NCBI GenBank assembly: GCA_902774815.1
Contig: CACYJV010000024.1
Span: 1 to 64,000 of the forward strand
DNA: 64,000 nt
Origin: an uncultured Prevotellaceae bacterium
Lineage (GTDB): Bacteria; Bacteroidota; Bacteroidia; Bacteroidales; Bacteroidaceae
Direction: 5' to 3'
In this document: positions 50,672 to 59,725 of the stretch, piece after piece
Position numbering within the stretch: the first letter of the stretch is position 1
Layout: each line of letters starts with the position of its first letter
The notes under the pieces: model-generated
What the model saw: the letters and a program-made list of their open reading frames with translations, nothing else
Database searches by the model: none
What the model was told of the DNA's origin: nothing
Translations under genes and position numbers: made by a program

Positions 50672-52849
50672 TCACACTTTGTTTTTTACTGCAACAACAT
50701 ACGAATTGCCTCCTTTGGCACGACACGCTTGAAAGCCTAACCCTTTCAATATTTTACCAACTTGGATTGATGTCGCACGACTTGACTGCACACCGTTATA
50801 GCACTTTTGCAACATAGTGACAATCTCCCAAACAGGTAACGTAACTGCATCATCTCCCTTCTCTGGCTTACGGAATAGCGAACGCACCATCTCTTCAAGG
50901 CTGTCCAGCTGGTGGAAAGGTTGGTTGTGGACAATCAGCTCCAGCGTCTCGTCATCGTTCAGCCAATAGCGTTCACCATCGGAAATCTCGGCGAGCAGCT
51001 GCGCATAGAGTTGTGGGTAGTCAACACGTGAGGTTGTATCGATGACGCCATCGACGTTCACACACAAGAAGCGGCGTGAGCCGGTCATGTCGACCAGCGG
51101 CTGCATTTTATTCGTCGTAGCGATGAAACTGGCATAACGACGTCGATGACTAATCACCTTTCCATAGGGTACACGCAACTTCACGTTGGGCTTCGACAGC
51201 AGATACTTCAGCAGGGGCTGACGGCTGTTGCCGATGCTGTCAAATTCATCGATGTTGATGAGCGCGAACGACGAGAGCTGGTTCAGCAGGTCGAACTCGT
51301 TCTTGAAGCTCACGCGGTCATTGTAATACGCGCTCAGCTCCGGCGGCAACACGATGCCGCAGAACGTGGACTTGCCACAGCCCTGACGACCGATGAGCAA
51401 TGGAACGAGGGCATTGCCATGCTGTTGATCCTTACCCATCCAATGGGCCACCATCGACCGCATCCAAACAGGAAAGAAACGCTGCCAGAAGGGATCCTTC
51501 GTGGGTACCCTACGAGTAAATGCCGCCAGTCGGTCCTTACCATCCCACTTGGGCAGATGTGTGAGGTAGTCGTCGATTGGATCATATTGTGGTATCTCGT
51601 TCGATTCAATGTAACGCTTGATATCCTTATCCCACGACTTCAGCCCTTTCTCCTGGGCACGAATCGTCATTGAGTTACGGTCATCGAGTGTCACATCGCG
51701 GAATTCGAAGTACGGGAATTCCACCATTCGATACTGTGCAACGCCAGACAGGACATTCTTCCTGAACTCATAGTTCTGTTTCATGAACACCTTCGTCTTC
51801 ATCATCAGCAATGTCGAGTCTGGGATGTGCTTTTGCGTCAACAGTTCGGGGTTCGCATTCACGAGGCGTTTCATCGCCTTCGGCGTGTAGGTGTTGTCGA
51901 ACACCTGAGCGACCAGCTCGGCACGCTCATGGAAGTCGTGGGTGTACAGCGTCAGTCGCTGAGCTAATGCCTTCGGGATGCCCGACTCCATGCAATAGCG
52001 AGCATGCAAGTTCAGCACTTGGAAGATATATTCGTCTTCGTTCTCGGCAGCAAGTGCCTGCTCATAGGCCTTCGCCAGGCAATACTGCTCGGCTTTCATA
52101 TAGCGACTATACTCATCGATGGCATCCTTGCTGTCCTTCTCATGATACATCGGAAGGCCAAACGACTTTTCCTTCTCGGCACTAGCATAGAACGGAGTTG
52201 CCAGCGGGTTGTTATAGACATCTGCATCAGCACTCATGTAACAGATGCGATCCAGATGAGGTTCCAATACGTCAACAGTTGTCTGCAACTGAGCCGTATA
52301 GAACTTCTGTGCCATCGCATAGGCGTTATAGTGAAGAACCTTCAGTTCTTCTGGGTTCAAGACAGCTATGCTGGGGTTCGATTGGTTCAAATGGTTCAAT
52401 TCGGCTGCGCCGAGGTTCAAGCCAGCTTCGCTGGAAGGCAGCTTCTCCGCCTTACAGACGATGATAACGGAGCGGCCATCGGCACCGACAAAAGTAAGTA
52501 ACGTCTGAGGTTGCAACGAGGCCAGTTTCCGCAAGTCCGATGCCTCGCTGCTATCAGCCAGGTTCGACACCTCCAGCAGCACGAGTCCGTTGTATTCCAG
52601 CATCTGCACCGCCCCACTCCGCTTCACATAGTCGGCAGCAAAGCACAAGCGTGGCAGATCCTTCTCCCATTTAGCATCAATGTTCAGAGACCCATCCTCG
52701 CGGCGCTTCCATCTTTCCAGCGCCACCATAGAGCGGAACTCCGCCACCTCCTTCATGTATTTCTTGTCACGGATTGCCTCCACAATCTCCTCCACCGTCA
52801 TCCGTGTGACGGTAGTCGTGTTTCCTCGTGTTTTGTAAATAGTAGGCAT
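50672..52849 (-). CDS. VirE/VapE-family P-loop protein (BT4734-like)
   Basis: A 725-residue protein with the Bacteroidota layout of a BT4734-like N-terminal domain (about residues 60-190), a VirE/VapE ATPase domain with Walker A LLIGRQGCGKSTF near residue 490 and Walker B FALINIDEFD, the FIATTNKMQPLVDMTGSRRF sensor region, and a DUF3874-like C-terminus. Such proteins resemble primase-helicase ATPases of mobile elements, and are often found alone in polysaccharide loci. A 9-bp repeat block at 52354-52432 is read in frame (LGAAELNHLNQSNPSIA). No phage or integrase gene accompanies it. Confidence 0.85.
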   Translation of the reverse strand: MPTIYKTRGNTTTVTRMTVEEIVEAIRDKKYMKEVAEFRSMVALERWKRREDGSLNIDAKWEKDLPRLCFAADYVKRSGAVQMLEYNGLVLLEVSNLADSSEASDLRKLASLQPQTLLTFVGADGRSVIIVCKAEKLPSSEAGLNLGAAELNHLNQSNPSIAVLNPEELKVLHYNAYAMAQKFYTAQLQTTVDVLEPHLDRICYMSADADVYNNPLATPFYASAEKEKSFGLPMYHEKDSKDAIDEYSRYMKAEQYCLAKAYEQALAAENEDEYIFQVLNLHARYCMESGIPKALAQRLTLYTHDFHERAELVAQVFDNTYTPKAMKRLVNANPELLTQKHIPDSTLLMMKTKVFMKQNYEFRKNVLSGVAQYRMVEFPYFEFRDVTLDDRNSMTIRAQEKGLKSWDKDIKRYIESNEIPQYDPIDDYLTHLPKWDGKDRLAAFTRRVPTKDPFWQRFFPVWMRSMVAHWMGKDQQHGNALVPLLIGRQGCGKSTFCGIVLPPELSAYYNDRVSFKNEFDLLNQLSSFALINIDEFDSIGNSRQPLLKYLLSKPNVKLRVPYGKVISHRRRYASFIATTNKMQPLVDMTGSRRFLCVNVDGVIDTTSRVDYPQLYAQLLAEISDGERYWLNDDETLELIVHNQPFHQLDSLEEMVRSLFRKPEKGDDAVTLPVWEIVTMLQKCYNGVQSSRATSIQVGKILKGLGFQACRAKGGNSYVVAVKNKV
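52354..52432. repeat. In-frame 9-bp GGTTCAA repeats with mini-hairpins in the VapE gene
   Basis: Units GGTTCGATT, GGTTCAAAT, GGTTCAATT alternate with small palindromes (CAGCTATGCTG, CGGCTGCGCCG, CCAGCTTCGCTGG). The same composite occurs outside genes near 46979-47020 and 48777-48811. Confidence 0.8.
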
Positions 52850-52885
52850 GATTTATAGGTAATAGGTTATAGGTAAACGTAAACT

Positions 52886-53827
52886 TCAGTGCTTTCCTAC
52901 AATCGTCTTTATGAGTTGCTTAATAATATATATCGCTAATTTCTTATTTCCATGAGAATGTGTCATTCCCCAAAATAGAAGCCGAAGTTTATCTTTTGTA
53001 GATTTATTTCCTTCAGCGAAAAACTGATAACTGATACGGAAATGATTGAACCAAAAAGAATCTGGTTCTGGAAGATGTTTTCTTGCATCAAGATAAATTC
53101 TCTCTTTTTCCCTAATTACATTAAACATAAAAGAAAATGGTAGAGAATATGTCAAGTTACCGTCATGGAATCTATATACACCAACAGGCTGCTTAATAAG
53201 ATAAGCACCTCCCCACAAAAGAGCATTCATATACATTGCGATGTCGCTGATTTCATACATCGAATCAACATCTCTTTCGACCAATGCACTTTTTCTAAAC
53301 AAAATTGAAACTGACGACTGAGGCTTATTCATCGTAACTTGCAGCCCCTGAAGGTAATCAATTCCATTTATTTTACCTTCAAGGTCGTTTTTACGCCTCT
53401 CTTCATAGTTCTTGCTACTGTCCTTAAACTCATGACTAATGATTGTATCAGCAGCTACCAATGACAAAGATGAATCCTGATCAAGTATGTCAATAGACTT
53501 TTTGAAAAAAGTATCGTCTGTCAGATAATCATCATCATCGGGGAGGTATAAATATTTACCTTTAGCCATTTTTATGCCAGCTCTCCGCTTGTTGCTTGCG
53601 CCTTGATATTGGTCAGTCTTAAAATACTTGACCTGAGGGTATGAGGTAGTAACCTCATCAACTTCATCAGGTTCCATGACCTCACTAAATACCAATATCT
53701 CCATCGTCACATCTTTCTGTGCAAGAATGCGGTCAAGAGCATAAAAGAGATAATTACGTCTACGGTAAGCTGGTATAATTACTGTCACCATTGGCGTATT
53801 CATCATATTTTGAGTTTCGTTGTTCAT
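52886..53827 (-). CDS. GT2-family glycosyltransferase
   Basis: A 313-residue GT-A enzyme: VTVIIPAYRRRNYLFYALDR, GASNKRRAGIKMAKGKYLYL, PDDDDYLTD (DxD near residue 96), and YEISDIAMYMNALLWGGAYL as acceptor region. A basic C-terminal helix may associate with the membrane. ATG 53827 is used; ATG 53803 or 53791 would remove a polar lead. A solitary right end of the palindromic family lies between this start codon and the stop of the upstream pyruvyl transferase gene. Sugar specificity unknown. Confidence 0.9.
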   Translation of the reverse strand: MNNETQNMMNTPMVTVIIPAYRRRNYLFYALDRILAQKDVTMEILVFSEVMEPDEVDEVTTSYPQVKYFKTDQYQGASNKRRAGIKMAKGKYLYLPDDDDYLTDDTFFKKSIDILDQDSSLSLVAADTIISHEFKDSSKNYEERRKNDLEGKINGIDYLQGLQVTMNKPQSSVSILFRKSALVERDVDSMYEISDIAMYMNALLWGGAYLIKQPVGVYRFHDGNLTYSLPFSFMFNVIREKERIYLDARKHLPEPDSFWFNHFRISYQFFAEGNKSTKDKLRLLFWGMTHSHGNKKLAIYIIKQLIKTIVGKH

Positions 53828-53832
53828 AAATC

Positions 53833-53859
53833 CATTTTGATGGTAAAGATCTGTGTGAG
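53833..53859 (-). repeat. Solitary right end of the palindromic family
   Basis: TTTTGATGGTAAAGATCTGTGTGAG abuts the stop codon of the pyruvyl transferase gene with no gap. No left end or arms are present, so this is a remnant or minimal copy. Confidence 0.75.
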
Positions 53860-54921
53860 TTAAATTGATATTCTCAGTTTAAACGGTGCGACCTTAATAA
53901 GACCTTGCTGCAGTTCCCTGACTTTCTCGGCGTCGGCACACGAAAAATGCAAATCTGTGTGGTCAACAACATTTCCGATATCAGCGAATTTTTCAATTCT
54001 TAAAGGATGTGAAAAATCTCGATCTACAGATGATGCATAGTCAAGATACTTGAAGTATCCTCCCGATATTTTTCCAGAAAGATCAATCCAACAACTCGGC
54101 ACTTGATAGGCATCTGAAGTTATCAGTCCATGTAATGAACTAGAAAGAATGCGCTCACAGGAGAATATCTGGTCAATCACATCCGTCCACTTCTCATAAT
54201 GTGCCAAATCAATAATCAGAATCTCATCTGCATGTTTATCACGAATCTCCTCAATAACAGGATGATGCAAATCTACCACATGTGGGATGATGCCCAAACG
54301 ATATGGAGCCCCATCCCTTGCCCTCCCCCGTAGGGAGGGTGTTTCTTCTGTTTGGGCGATACTATCAGCATTTGTGCTCGGCTTTGCCGTTTTCGTAGTT
54401 TTTACAGAGAAAGAACTTTGAACCTTGAACCTTGAACCTTGAACCTTGAACCCTACTTCGGGCTGGTACACCAGCGGCAGTAACAGGGCGGGATCACCAT
54501 ACACCTCTGGACATTCAATTCCTTTGGACAACAAATAATTGCGACTCTTTGGTCCTCTAACAGCCAGCACCTTTTCTGGTTGTGTGAGGCCTCTATCTGC
54601 ACCTGAACAACCACTTCCCCATATGGTCGTATTACGGTCTTTGTATTTGCCACCATCCAACAATGTACCAATGCATAAGAAATTCCTATGCTGTAGCCAC
54701 TTAGCTATCCGAAAATTATGACGGAAAATGATAGGGCGTCCCGTTATCATTCGCAGGAAATAGAAGTTCAAGTCATCTCCCCAATTTCGATGCCTTATTC
54801 CGCACCATGTATGATCATCAACATAACCATTTACAATGATGGCATGCCGAAAGAGGTAGAGATACAAATCTCGTACCTGAAGCCACATGGTAATAATTTT
54901 ACTAATAACAGAGTTCAACAT
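53860..54921 (-). CDS. Polysaccharide pyruvyl transferase family protein
   Basis: A 353-residue cytoplasmic enzyme that would add pyruvate ketal from phosphoenolpyruvate to a sugar. Family motifs: [17 protein letters not shown] at the start, [64 protein letters not shown]. Between GDPALLLP and GIIPHV it carries an insertion of about 50 residues that includes [12 protein letters not shown] from a perfect 7-bp array and [12 protein letters not shown] from a hairpin repeat. Without it the two halves would be continuous. The start overlaps the wecB stop by 7 bp. Confidence 0.9.
   Translation of the reverse strand: MLNSVISKIITMWLQVRDLYLYLFRHAIIVNGYVDDHTWCGIRHRNWGDDLNFYFLRMITGRPIIFRHNFRIAKWLQHRNFLCIGTLLDGGKYKDRNTTIWGSGCSGADRGLTQPEKVLAVRGPKSRNYLLSKGIECPEVYGDPALLLPLVYQPEVGFKVQGSRFKVQSSFSVKTTKTAKPSTNADSIAQTEETPSLRGRARDGAPYRLGIIPHVVDLHHPVIEEIRDKHADEILIIDLAHYEKWTDVIDQIFSCERILSSSLHGLITSDAYQVPSCWIDLSGKISGGYFKYLDYASSVDRDFSHPLRIEKFADIGNVVDHTDLHFSCADAEKVRELQQGLIKVAPFKLRISI
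54321..54339. repeat. In-frame GGGAGGG hairpin in the pyruvyl transferase gene
   Basis: CCCTCCCCCGTAGGGAGGG, read in frame as part of SLRGRARDG; related to the CCTCCC hairpin at 27084-27117. Confidence 0.7.
54414..54455. repeat. Perfect 7-bp array (AACCTTG)4 inside the pyruvyl transferase gene
   Basis: AACTTTG then four identical AACCTTG units (54421-54448) and a partial unit. A change of one or two units would shift the frame in the middle of the protein, so this is a candidate phase-variation site. Confidence 0.85.
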
Positions 54922-56072
54922 TCCTTCAGGAAATTAACAATTCGAAGACAAGCGTTACCATCACCATAAGGATTAACGGCTTTGCTCATCATGGCGTAAG
55001 CATTTGGATTATCAACTAACTCGGAAACATTGCCAACAATCGCATCATAATCAGTCCCAACAAGTTTTACTGTTCCAGCAGTTAACGCCTCAGGCCTCTC
55101 CGTTGTGCTTCTCATTACGAGGACAGGTTTGCCAAGACCTGGAGCCTCTTCCTGTATACCGCCACTATCAGTTAAAACGATGAAACTCTTTTCCATTAAA
55201 TAGACAAAACTTAGATATTCAAGTGGTTCAATAAAAAACAAGTTACCTAAATGGTCTAATTTTTCACCGAATACTTCATGTATAGGCTTTCTCACATTGG
55301 GGTTCAAGTGCATAGGATATACAAAATCAATATCAGGATATTTCTGACTTAACGCTTTAATTGCCTCGCAAATATGAATAAAACCATCCCCAAAATTTTC
55401 ACGACGATGTCCAGTTATAAGAATCAATCGTTTTCCATCATCAAGGCGAGAAACATCATAACCAGAATCCCTTAACTGACATTTCAAATTGTCACTTAAT
55501 TCTTTATCAGATTTGATTTTATCAACAACCCAATACAAGGCATCAATAACAGTATTCCCTGTGACAATAATATTATTGTCATTAACATTTTCTCGCAATA
55601 AATTCTCTCTGCTAAGAGGTGTAGGAGAAAAATGATATGTTGTTATTCTACCTGTCAGCTGACGGTTCATCTCTTCTGGCCAGGGACTGTAGATATCGTA
55701 TGTCCTCAGTCCAGCTTCCACATGCCCAACAGGAATCTGTTGATAAAACGCTGCTAATGCAGCAGCCGTACTTGTAGTAGTATCGCCATGAACAAGAACA
55801 ACATCGGGCTTTGCCTCTACAAATACATCTCGCATCCCCAAAAGAACTCGAGACGTGACATCATACAGATCCTGGCCTTGCTTCATTATATTGAGATCGT
55901 AATCAGGAACTATATCAAATATACGAAGCACTTGGTCCAACATCTCTCGATGCTGTGCTGTCACACAAACAATAGTTGTGAAATCTTCAGGGTACTTCTT
56001 GAACTCTTTCACTAGAGGAGCCATCTTTATGGCTTCCGGACGAGTGCCGAATACTAATAATACTTTTTTCAT
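54915..56072 (-). CDS. wecB: UDP-N-acetylglucosamine 2-epimerase (non-hydrolysing)
   Basis: A 385-residue cytoplasmic enzyme converting UDP-GlcNAc to UDP-ManNAc. Diagnostic segments are [79 protein letters not shown] and [20 protein letters not shown]. Full length. It supplies ManNAc or derived sugars for the glycan. It overlaps the pyruvyl transferase start by 7 bp and follows the GT32-like gene by 3 bp. Confidence 0.97.
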   Translation of the reverse strand: MKKVLLVFGTRPEAIKMAPLVKEFKKYPEDFTTIVCVTAQHREMLDQVLRIFDIVPDYDLNIMKQGQDLYDVTSRVLLGMRDVFVEAKPDVVLVHGDTTTSTAAALAAFYQQIPVGHVEAGLRTYDIYSPWPEEMNRQLTGRITTYHFSPTPLSRENLLRENVNDNNIIVTGNTVIDALYWVVDKIKSDKELSDNLKCQLRDSGYDVSRLDDGKRLILITGHRRENFGDGFIHICEAIKALSQKYPDIDFVYPMHLNPNVRKPIHEVFGEKLDHLGNLFFIEPLEYLSFVYLMEKSFIVLTDSGGIQEEAPGLGKPVLVMRSTTERPEALTAGTVKLVGTDYDAIVGNVSELVDNPNAYAMMSKAVNPYGDGNACLRIVNFLKEC

Positions 56073-56075
56073 TTC

Positions 56076-56855
56076 TTATTGTAGATGCTTTTTAGCCTGA
56101 GATATAAAAGTTCCTTTTAAAAGATGTTGGATGACATGAATCGGGAAAAAAATAACTTTTGTAATGATTTTAGCCTCATAAGCACCAAATCCGACTTCTG
56201 TTAACCATGCTCTAAATTTTTGTGATTTTGTCCACCAAGAACCATTAAAATGATGTATACAATGAGTATTCTCAGTTAAAAGAATTTCTCTAGAAATATA
56301 ATTTTTGGGGCAAAAATAATCTTTGGTGTACAGAGTAATCAATCCTGGAAAATCCTGATATGTATTGTTCCTTTTGAGCCCATACGGTAAGAGCAATTTT
56401 GTAATAGTTTTAACATTAGATGTCAAGTCAAATGAGCCGTCAGCATTTACAAAATGTTTCTCCTTATAATAATCTAAATTTTCTTTAGCCCATCTACCAC
56501 CTTTTTCACTGGCAATAATACCAGTAGGGACATCCCAATCGTCTTCAAAACCAGAAAAAGCGTGATGCACAAGGAACTTGTCAAGTGGTTTCAACACCTC
56601 AACATCCGTATCCATATACACACCACCTTCATGATAAAGCGCATATAAACGGACAACATCTGTTACAAATGCAAACTTACGATTGTCATAAGCTTCACGG
56701 GCATATGGATACATGTCTAAGTCGAAGTTATCCTCATTCCATTCTTTGATTTCATAGTCAGGACAATACTTCTTCCATGACTCAATACACTTCAATGCCA
56801 ATTCCGGCATTTTCCCTCTTCCAAACCAACAATAATGAATTACTTTAGGAATCAT
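56076..56855 (-). CDS. GT32-like glycosyltransferase (DXD sugar-binding)
   Basis: A 259-residue cytoplasmic glycosyltransferase. IPKVIHYCWFGRGKMPELAL opens the domain; RKFAFVTDVVRLYALYHEGG leads to VYMDTDVEVLKPLD with the DxD metal site. This is the pattern of OCH1/capsular GT32 enzymes. ATG 56855 overlaps the upstream acyltransferase stop by four bases (ATGA), which fixes the start; codons up to 56966 encode unrelated residues. Confidence 0.9.
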   Translation of the reverse strand: MIPKVIHYCWFGRGKMPELALKCIESWKKYCPDYEIKEWNEDNFDLDMYPYAREAYDNRKFAFVTDVVRLYALYHEGGVYMDTDVEVLKPLDKFLVHHAFSGFEDDWDVPTGIIASEKGGRWAKENLDYYKEKHFVNADGSFDLTSNVKTITKLLLPYGLKRNNTYQDFPGLITLYTKDYFCPKNYISREILLTENTHCIHHFNGSWWTKSQKFRAWLTEVGFGAYEAKIITKVIFFPIHVIQHLLKGTFISQAKKHLQ

Positions 56856-57805
56856 ACGGATTTTTTCTTTAAACCATAAATAACGATGCTCAATAAAGCA
56901 CTTTTTCTTATTATTATGCCAACTCCAATAGATAAGGCAATTATTATTAATGAAAAAGCAAGACAAATCACAAACTCTGGAATTAGGTTTTCTCCATGCT
57001 CCAGATATAAATTCAATTCTCTAAAATTAACGATATGCGTGAAAAAAGAATGATATATATAAATATCAAGTGTTTTGCGTCCTATAATTGCTAGTTTCCT
57101 TTCAACAAACGAATTACAGCCCTCTCTCTCATGGAAAAGTGAAAATAGTATAATAATAGCACAATATGCTTGTAAAACAAAAGCATGTCCAGTATGCATC
57201 CAATAAAGAAAAAAAGGAACATACATCAATAGAGCTATCGTATAAACAATGTTTTTATACGTATCGTATTTATGGATGAAGGGACTCCTGCTAATAAAGC
57301 CTAAAACAAAAAATGGCCAATTTTGATAACAAATATTTAAGCTAAATCCATTGACAATATCCTCAGGGAAGTACTTGCAAGCCAAAAATAAAGAAAGATA
57401 ACATATTAATGCAAAAACGACATCTTTCTTCAAATTTCTTTGACCGAAAAATCCATATATGAATAATAGCAAATAAAACTCCCCAAGAACCAGCAAATAC
57501 CAATACCCTAATTTCTTTGCAGATATGAAAAAAAAACTTATATTAGTGTCAATGAATAAAGAATACAAGGAACCCACAATAAAAAACGGGAAAAGATAAT
57601 TGGTCAACTTAAAGCATAACTTATGCCATTTAGGAAGTTCAAAAATGACCAAACCAGACAAGAACATGAACAAAGGCATGTGAAACGAATAAATAAACTG
57701 ATACAACAATCCTGTTTCACCAGTTTTTAAAAGGTGGCCAATAACAACCAATATGATAGCCAAACCTTTAAGTCTATCTATATAAGTTACCCTATTATTT
57801 TTCAT
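56852..57805 (-). CDS. Acyltransferase-3 family membrane protein
   Basis: A 317-residue protein with about ten membrane spans. It starts RVTYIDRLKGLAIILVVIGH, with the His of the family, then FHMPLFMFLSGLV with the R/H-type second motif and a terminal span ending IIRKSALLSI. Family members O-acetylate sugars of O-antigens and exopolysaccharides. It overlaps the GT2 gene (57795) and the GT32 gene, so it belongs to a tightly coupled block. Confidence 0.9.
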   Translation of the reverse strand: MKNNRVTYIDRLKGLAIILVVIGHLLKTGETGLLYQFIYSFHMPLFMFLSGLVIFELPKWHKLCFKLTNYLFPFFIVGSLYSLFIDTNISFFFISAKKLGYWYLLVLGEFYLLLFIYGFFGQRNLKKDVVFALICYLSLFLACKYFPEDIVNGFSLNICYQNWPFFVLGFISRSPFIHKYDTYKNIVYTIALLMYVPFFLYWMHTGHAFVLQAYCAIIILFSLFHEREGCNSFVERKLAIIGRKTLDIYIYHSFFTHIVNFRELNLYLEHGENLIPEFVICLAFSLIIIALSIGVGIIIRKSALLSIVIYGLKKKSV

Positions 57806-58691
57806 TATCTTTTAGAGTCTGCAATAATCGTTTCATCTTCAAAAATCCCCAAGGAAGCATCAATAAGCAATATAAAGGATAACGCGAATCTAACACTATT
57901 TTCTTCCATGAATACTTTGCGATACGCGAATAAGCAATGTACTCTCGCATAAGAGTAGGAGAAAAACGATGAAGAATTCTCTGTCTTTGTTGATTCACAT
58001 AGACAACGCCCTTTGGATTGGCAACATTTATTTTCAACAGATTATTGGAGTACCCATCTTCCTGATACTCACAGATCATCAAAGGACGATTATAAGCTAA
58101 CATCACATAATGCTCATCCATTGCGTCATAAGCAGATATTTCCGAAATAAACTTCTCTCCATCTTGAACAGGAAAAGGATATTTCCGAAGGATCTCAGTC
58201 CTGAAGACCATTGCCGTTTCACCTCGATATCCACTTTGATAAAGTCCACGCCCCGTCGTAAATTCAATACCTTTGGGGATCTCAGGATTACGTATAATGG
58301 AACCATCTTTATTTACAATCGTCTTCGGGGCAATAATTCCTAACAAATCATCTCTGTCGTTTCTATGCTTTTCCCAAAATGAAATTACATCTTCAACAGC
58401 AGTATCTGTCAACTGATCATCGGAATCCAAACACATAAACAATTCCGTTTTACACAACTGTGCAGCCCAATTATGAGCAGCCATCTTCCCAGCATTCTGT
58501 TGAAAGTAATATTCTATTGATACTTTTTTTTCACCAATCCAATTATCAACCAACGCCTTTGTATTATCAGTAGAACCATCATCAACTATCAACCATATAA
58601 AAGACTTATTTGGCTGCCTTACTAAACTTCTATAAGTATTATATAAGGTCTTTGTTCGGTTAAAAGTAGGTGTAAATATAGTAAATAACAT
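57795..58691 (-). CDS. GT2-family glycosyltransferase
   Basis: A 298-residue GT-A enzyme: MLFTIFTPTFNRTKTLYNTY, WLIVDDGSTDNTKALVDNWI, NAGKMAAHNWA and MCLDSDDQLTD (DxD near residue 96). It is similar in layout to the GT2 enzyme at 29670-30614. ATG 58691 is used; a TTG three codons earlier is unlikely. It ends inside the start of the acyltransferase gene. Confidence 0.92.
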   Translation of the reverse strand: MLFTIFTPTFNRTKTLYNTYRSLVRQPNKSFIWLIVDDGSTDNTKALVDNWIGEKKVSIEYYFQQNAGKMAAHNWAAQLCKTELFMCLDSDDQLTDTAVEDVISFWEKHRNDRDDLLGIIAPKTIVNKDGSIIRNPEIPKGIEFTTGRGLYQSGYRGETAMVFRTEILRKYPFPVQDGEKFISEISAYDAMDEHYVMLAYNRPLMICEYQEDGYSNNLLKINVANPKGVVYVNQQRQRILHRFSPTLMREYIAYSRIAKYSWKKIVLDSRYPLYCLLMLPWGFLKMKRLLQTLKDNEK

Positions 58692-58727
58692 AAAAACCAA
58701 AAAATTCTTAACTAAGATCTATAATAA

Positions 58728-59678
58728 TCAATGATTGGCAGATTTAAAAACTGATAGGAATAACTCCTTTAATAAATAAGCGATATATGCTAATGGATAA
58801 GCCCCCAAAAATGCCGTGATAAATATTAGGGTATCTGGCAATTGACTATAATACTCAGGTATAATAATTCTATAAACAAATACATGTACTATGAATAATT
58901 CTAGTGAATGATAACTTGAAAATTCTATAAAAGGAATTAGAAGAAGTTTTTGAAATAATGCGTATGATTGCATTAATAAAAACACGAGAAAGAATATTCC
59001 ACCAGAAACAAACAAAACAGTACCATTAGGATTTCCCCAAAAACCATTCGACAAAATAAAAGACAATCGATGAAGTATGGCTATGACAAATAAAAGAAAA
59101 CTAAAGAATAACACTCTCCTCTTAAAAACTATCTTATTAGTTGCGATCATCATTCCAATGAGGAAAACAGGAATACGAGGTGCAAACAAACAAACAAATC
59201 CATTTGAAGTTAAATGAATTGCTGCAATTGCTATAATATAAGTAAGAAATAATATTGCATATCCATATTTTGCTAAATTTCTATAAATAAAAGGAGATAA
59301 AAAGTACAATATCAATATAGCTTTAACATACCATAAATCAAAACCTATAAAGGTCTGCCACCCCCATAATTCATCATTTTTTATAATATAATGAGAAACT
59401 AAAAATTTTGAAAATCCACAAATGACACATAATGGGATTATTCTAACAAATCTATTCTTAAAAAATGTTTTAAGATTATTTTTTCGTAATGAATAAACAA
59501 TACCAAAACCAGATAAAAACAGAAACACATCAACGCCAAAATCTCCAAAAAAGTTCAAGGGCATAAGCCATATAACATCTCTTACCCATAGATTATGGAA
59601 AAACATAATCATAATTATTGAGATGCCCATTAAGAAAGAACGATAGTTAGAAATAGATTCTATGTATTTCATTTTCAT
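58728..59678 (-). CDS. Acyltransferase-3 family membrane protein
   Basis: A 316-residue polytopic protein: NYRSFLMGISIIMIMFFHNL at the start with the catalytic-type His, FGDFGVDVFLFLSGFGIVYS, then nine or ten spans and YHSLELFIVHVFVYRIIIPE. It is the second acyltransferase-3 of the locus, so two sugar positions, or two acyl groups, may be modified. Strongly AT-rich. It is separated by 36 bp from the following GT2 and 47 bp from Wzx. Confidence 0.9.
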   Translation of the reverse strand: MKMKYIESISNYRSFLMGISIIMIMFFHNLWVRDVIWLMPLNFFGDFGVDVFLFLSGFGIVYSLRKNNLKTFFKNRFVRIIPLCVICGFSKFLVSHYIIKNDELWGWQTFIGFDLWYVKAILILYFLSPFIYRNLAKYGYAILFLTYIIAIAAIHLTSNGFVCLFAPRIPVFLIGMMIATNKIVFKRRVLFFSFLLFVIAILHRLSFILSNGFWGNPNGTVLFVSGGIFFLVFLLMQSYALFQKLLLIPFIEFSSYHSLELFIVHVFVYRIIIPEYYSQLPDTLIFITAFLGAYPLAYIAYLLKELFLSVFKSANH

Positions 59679-59725
59679 GCTAGCCTTCTATATAACAGTA
59701 ACTTATAGTGTCGTATTCTAACGCA

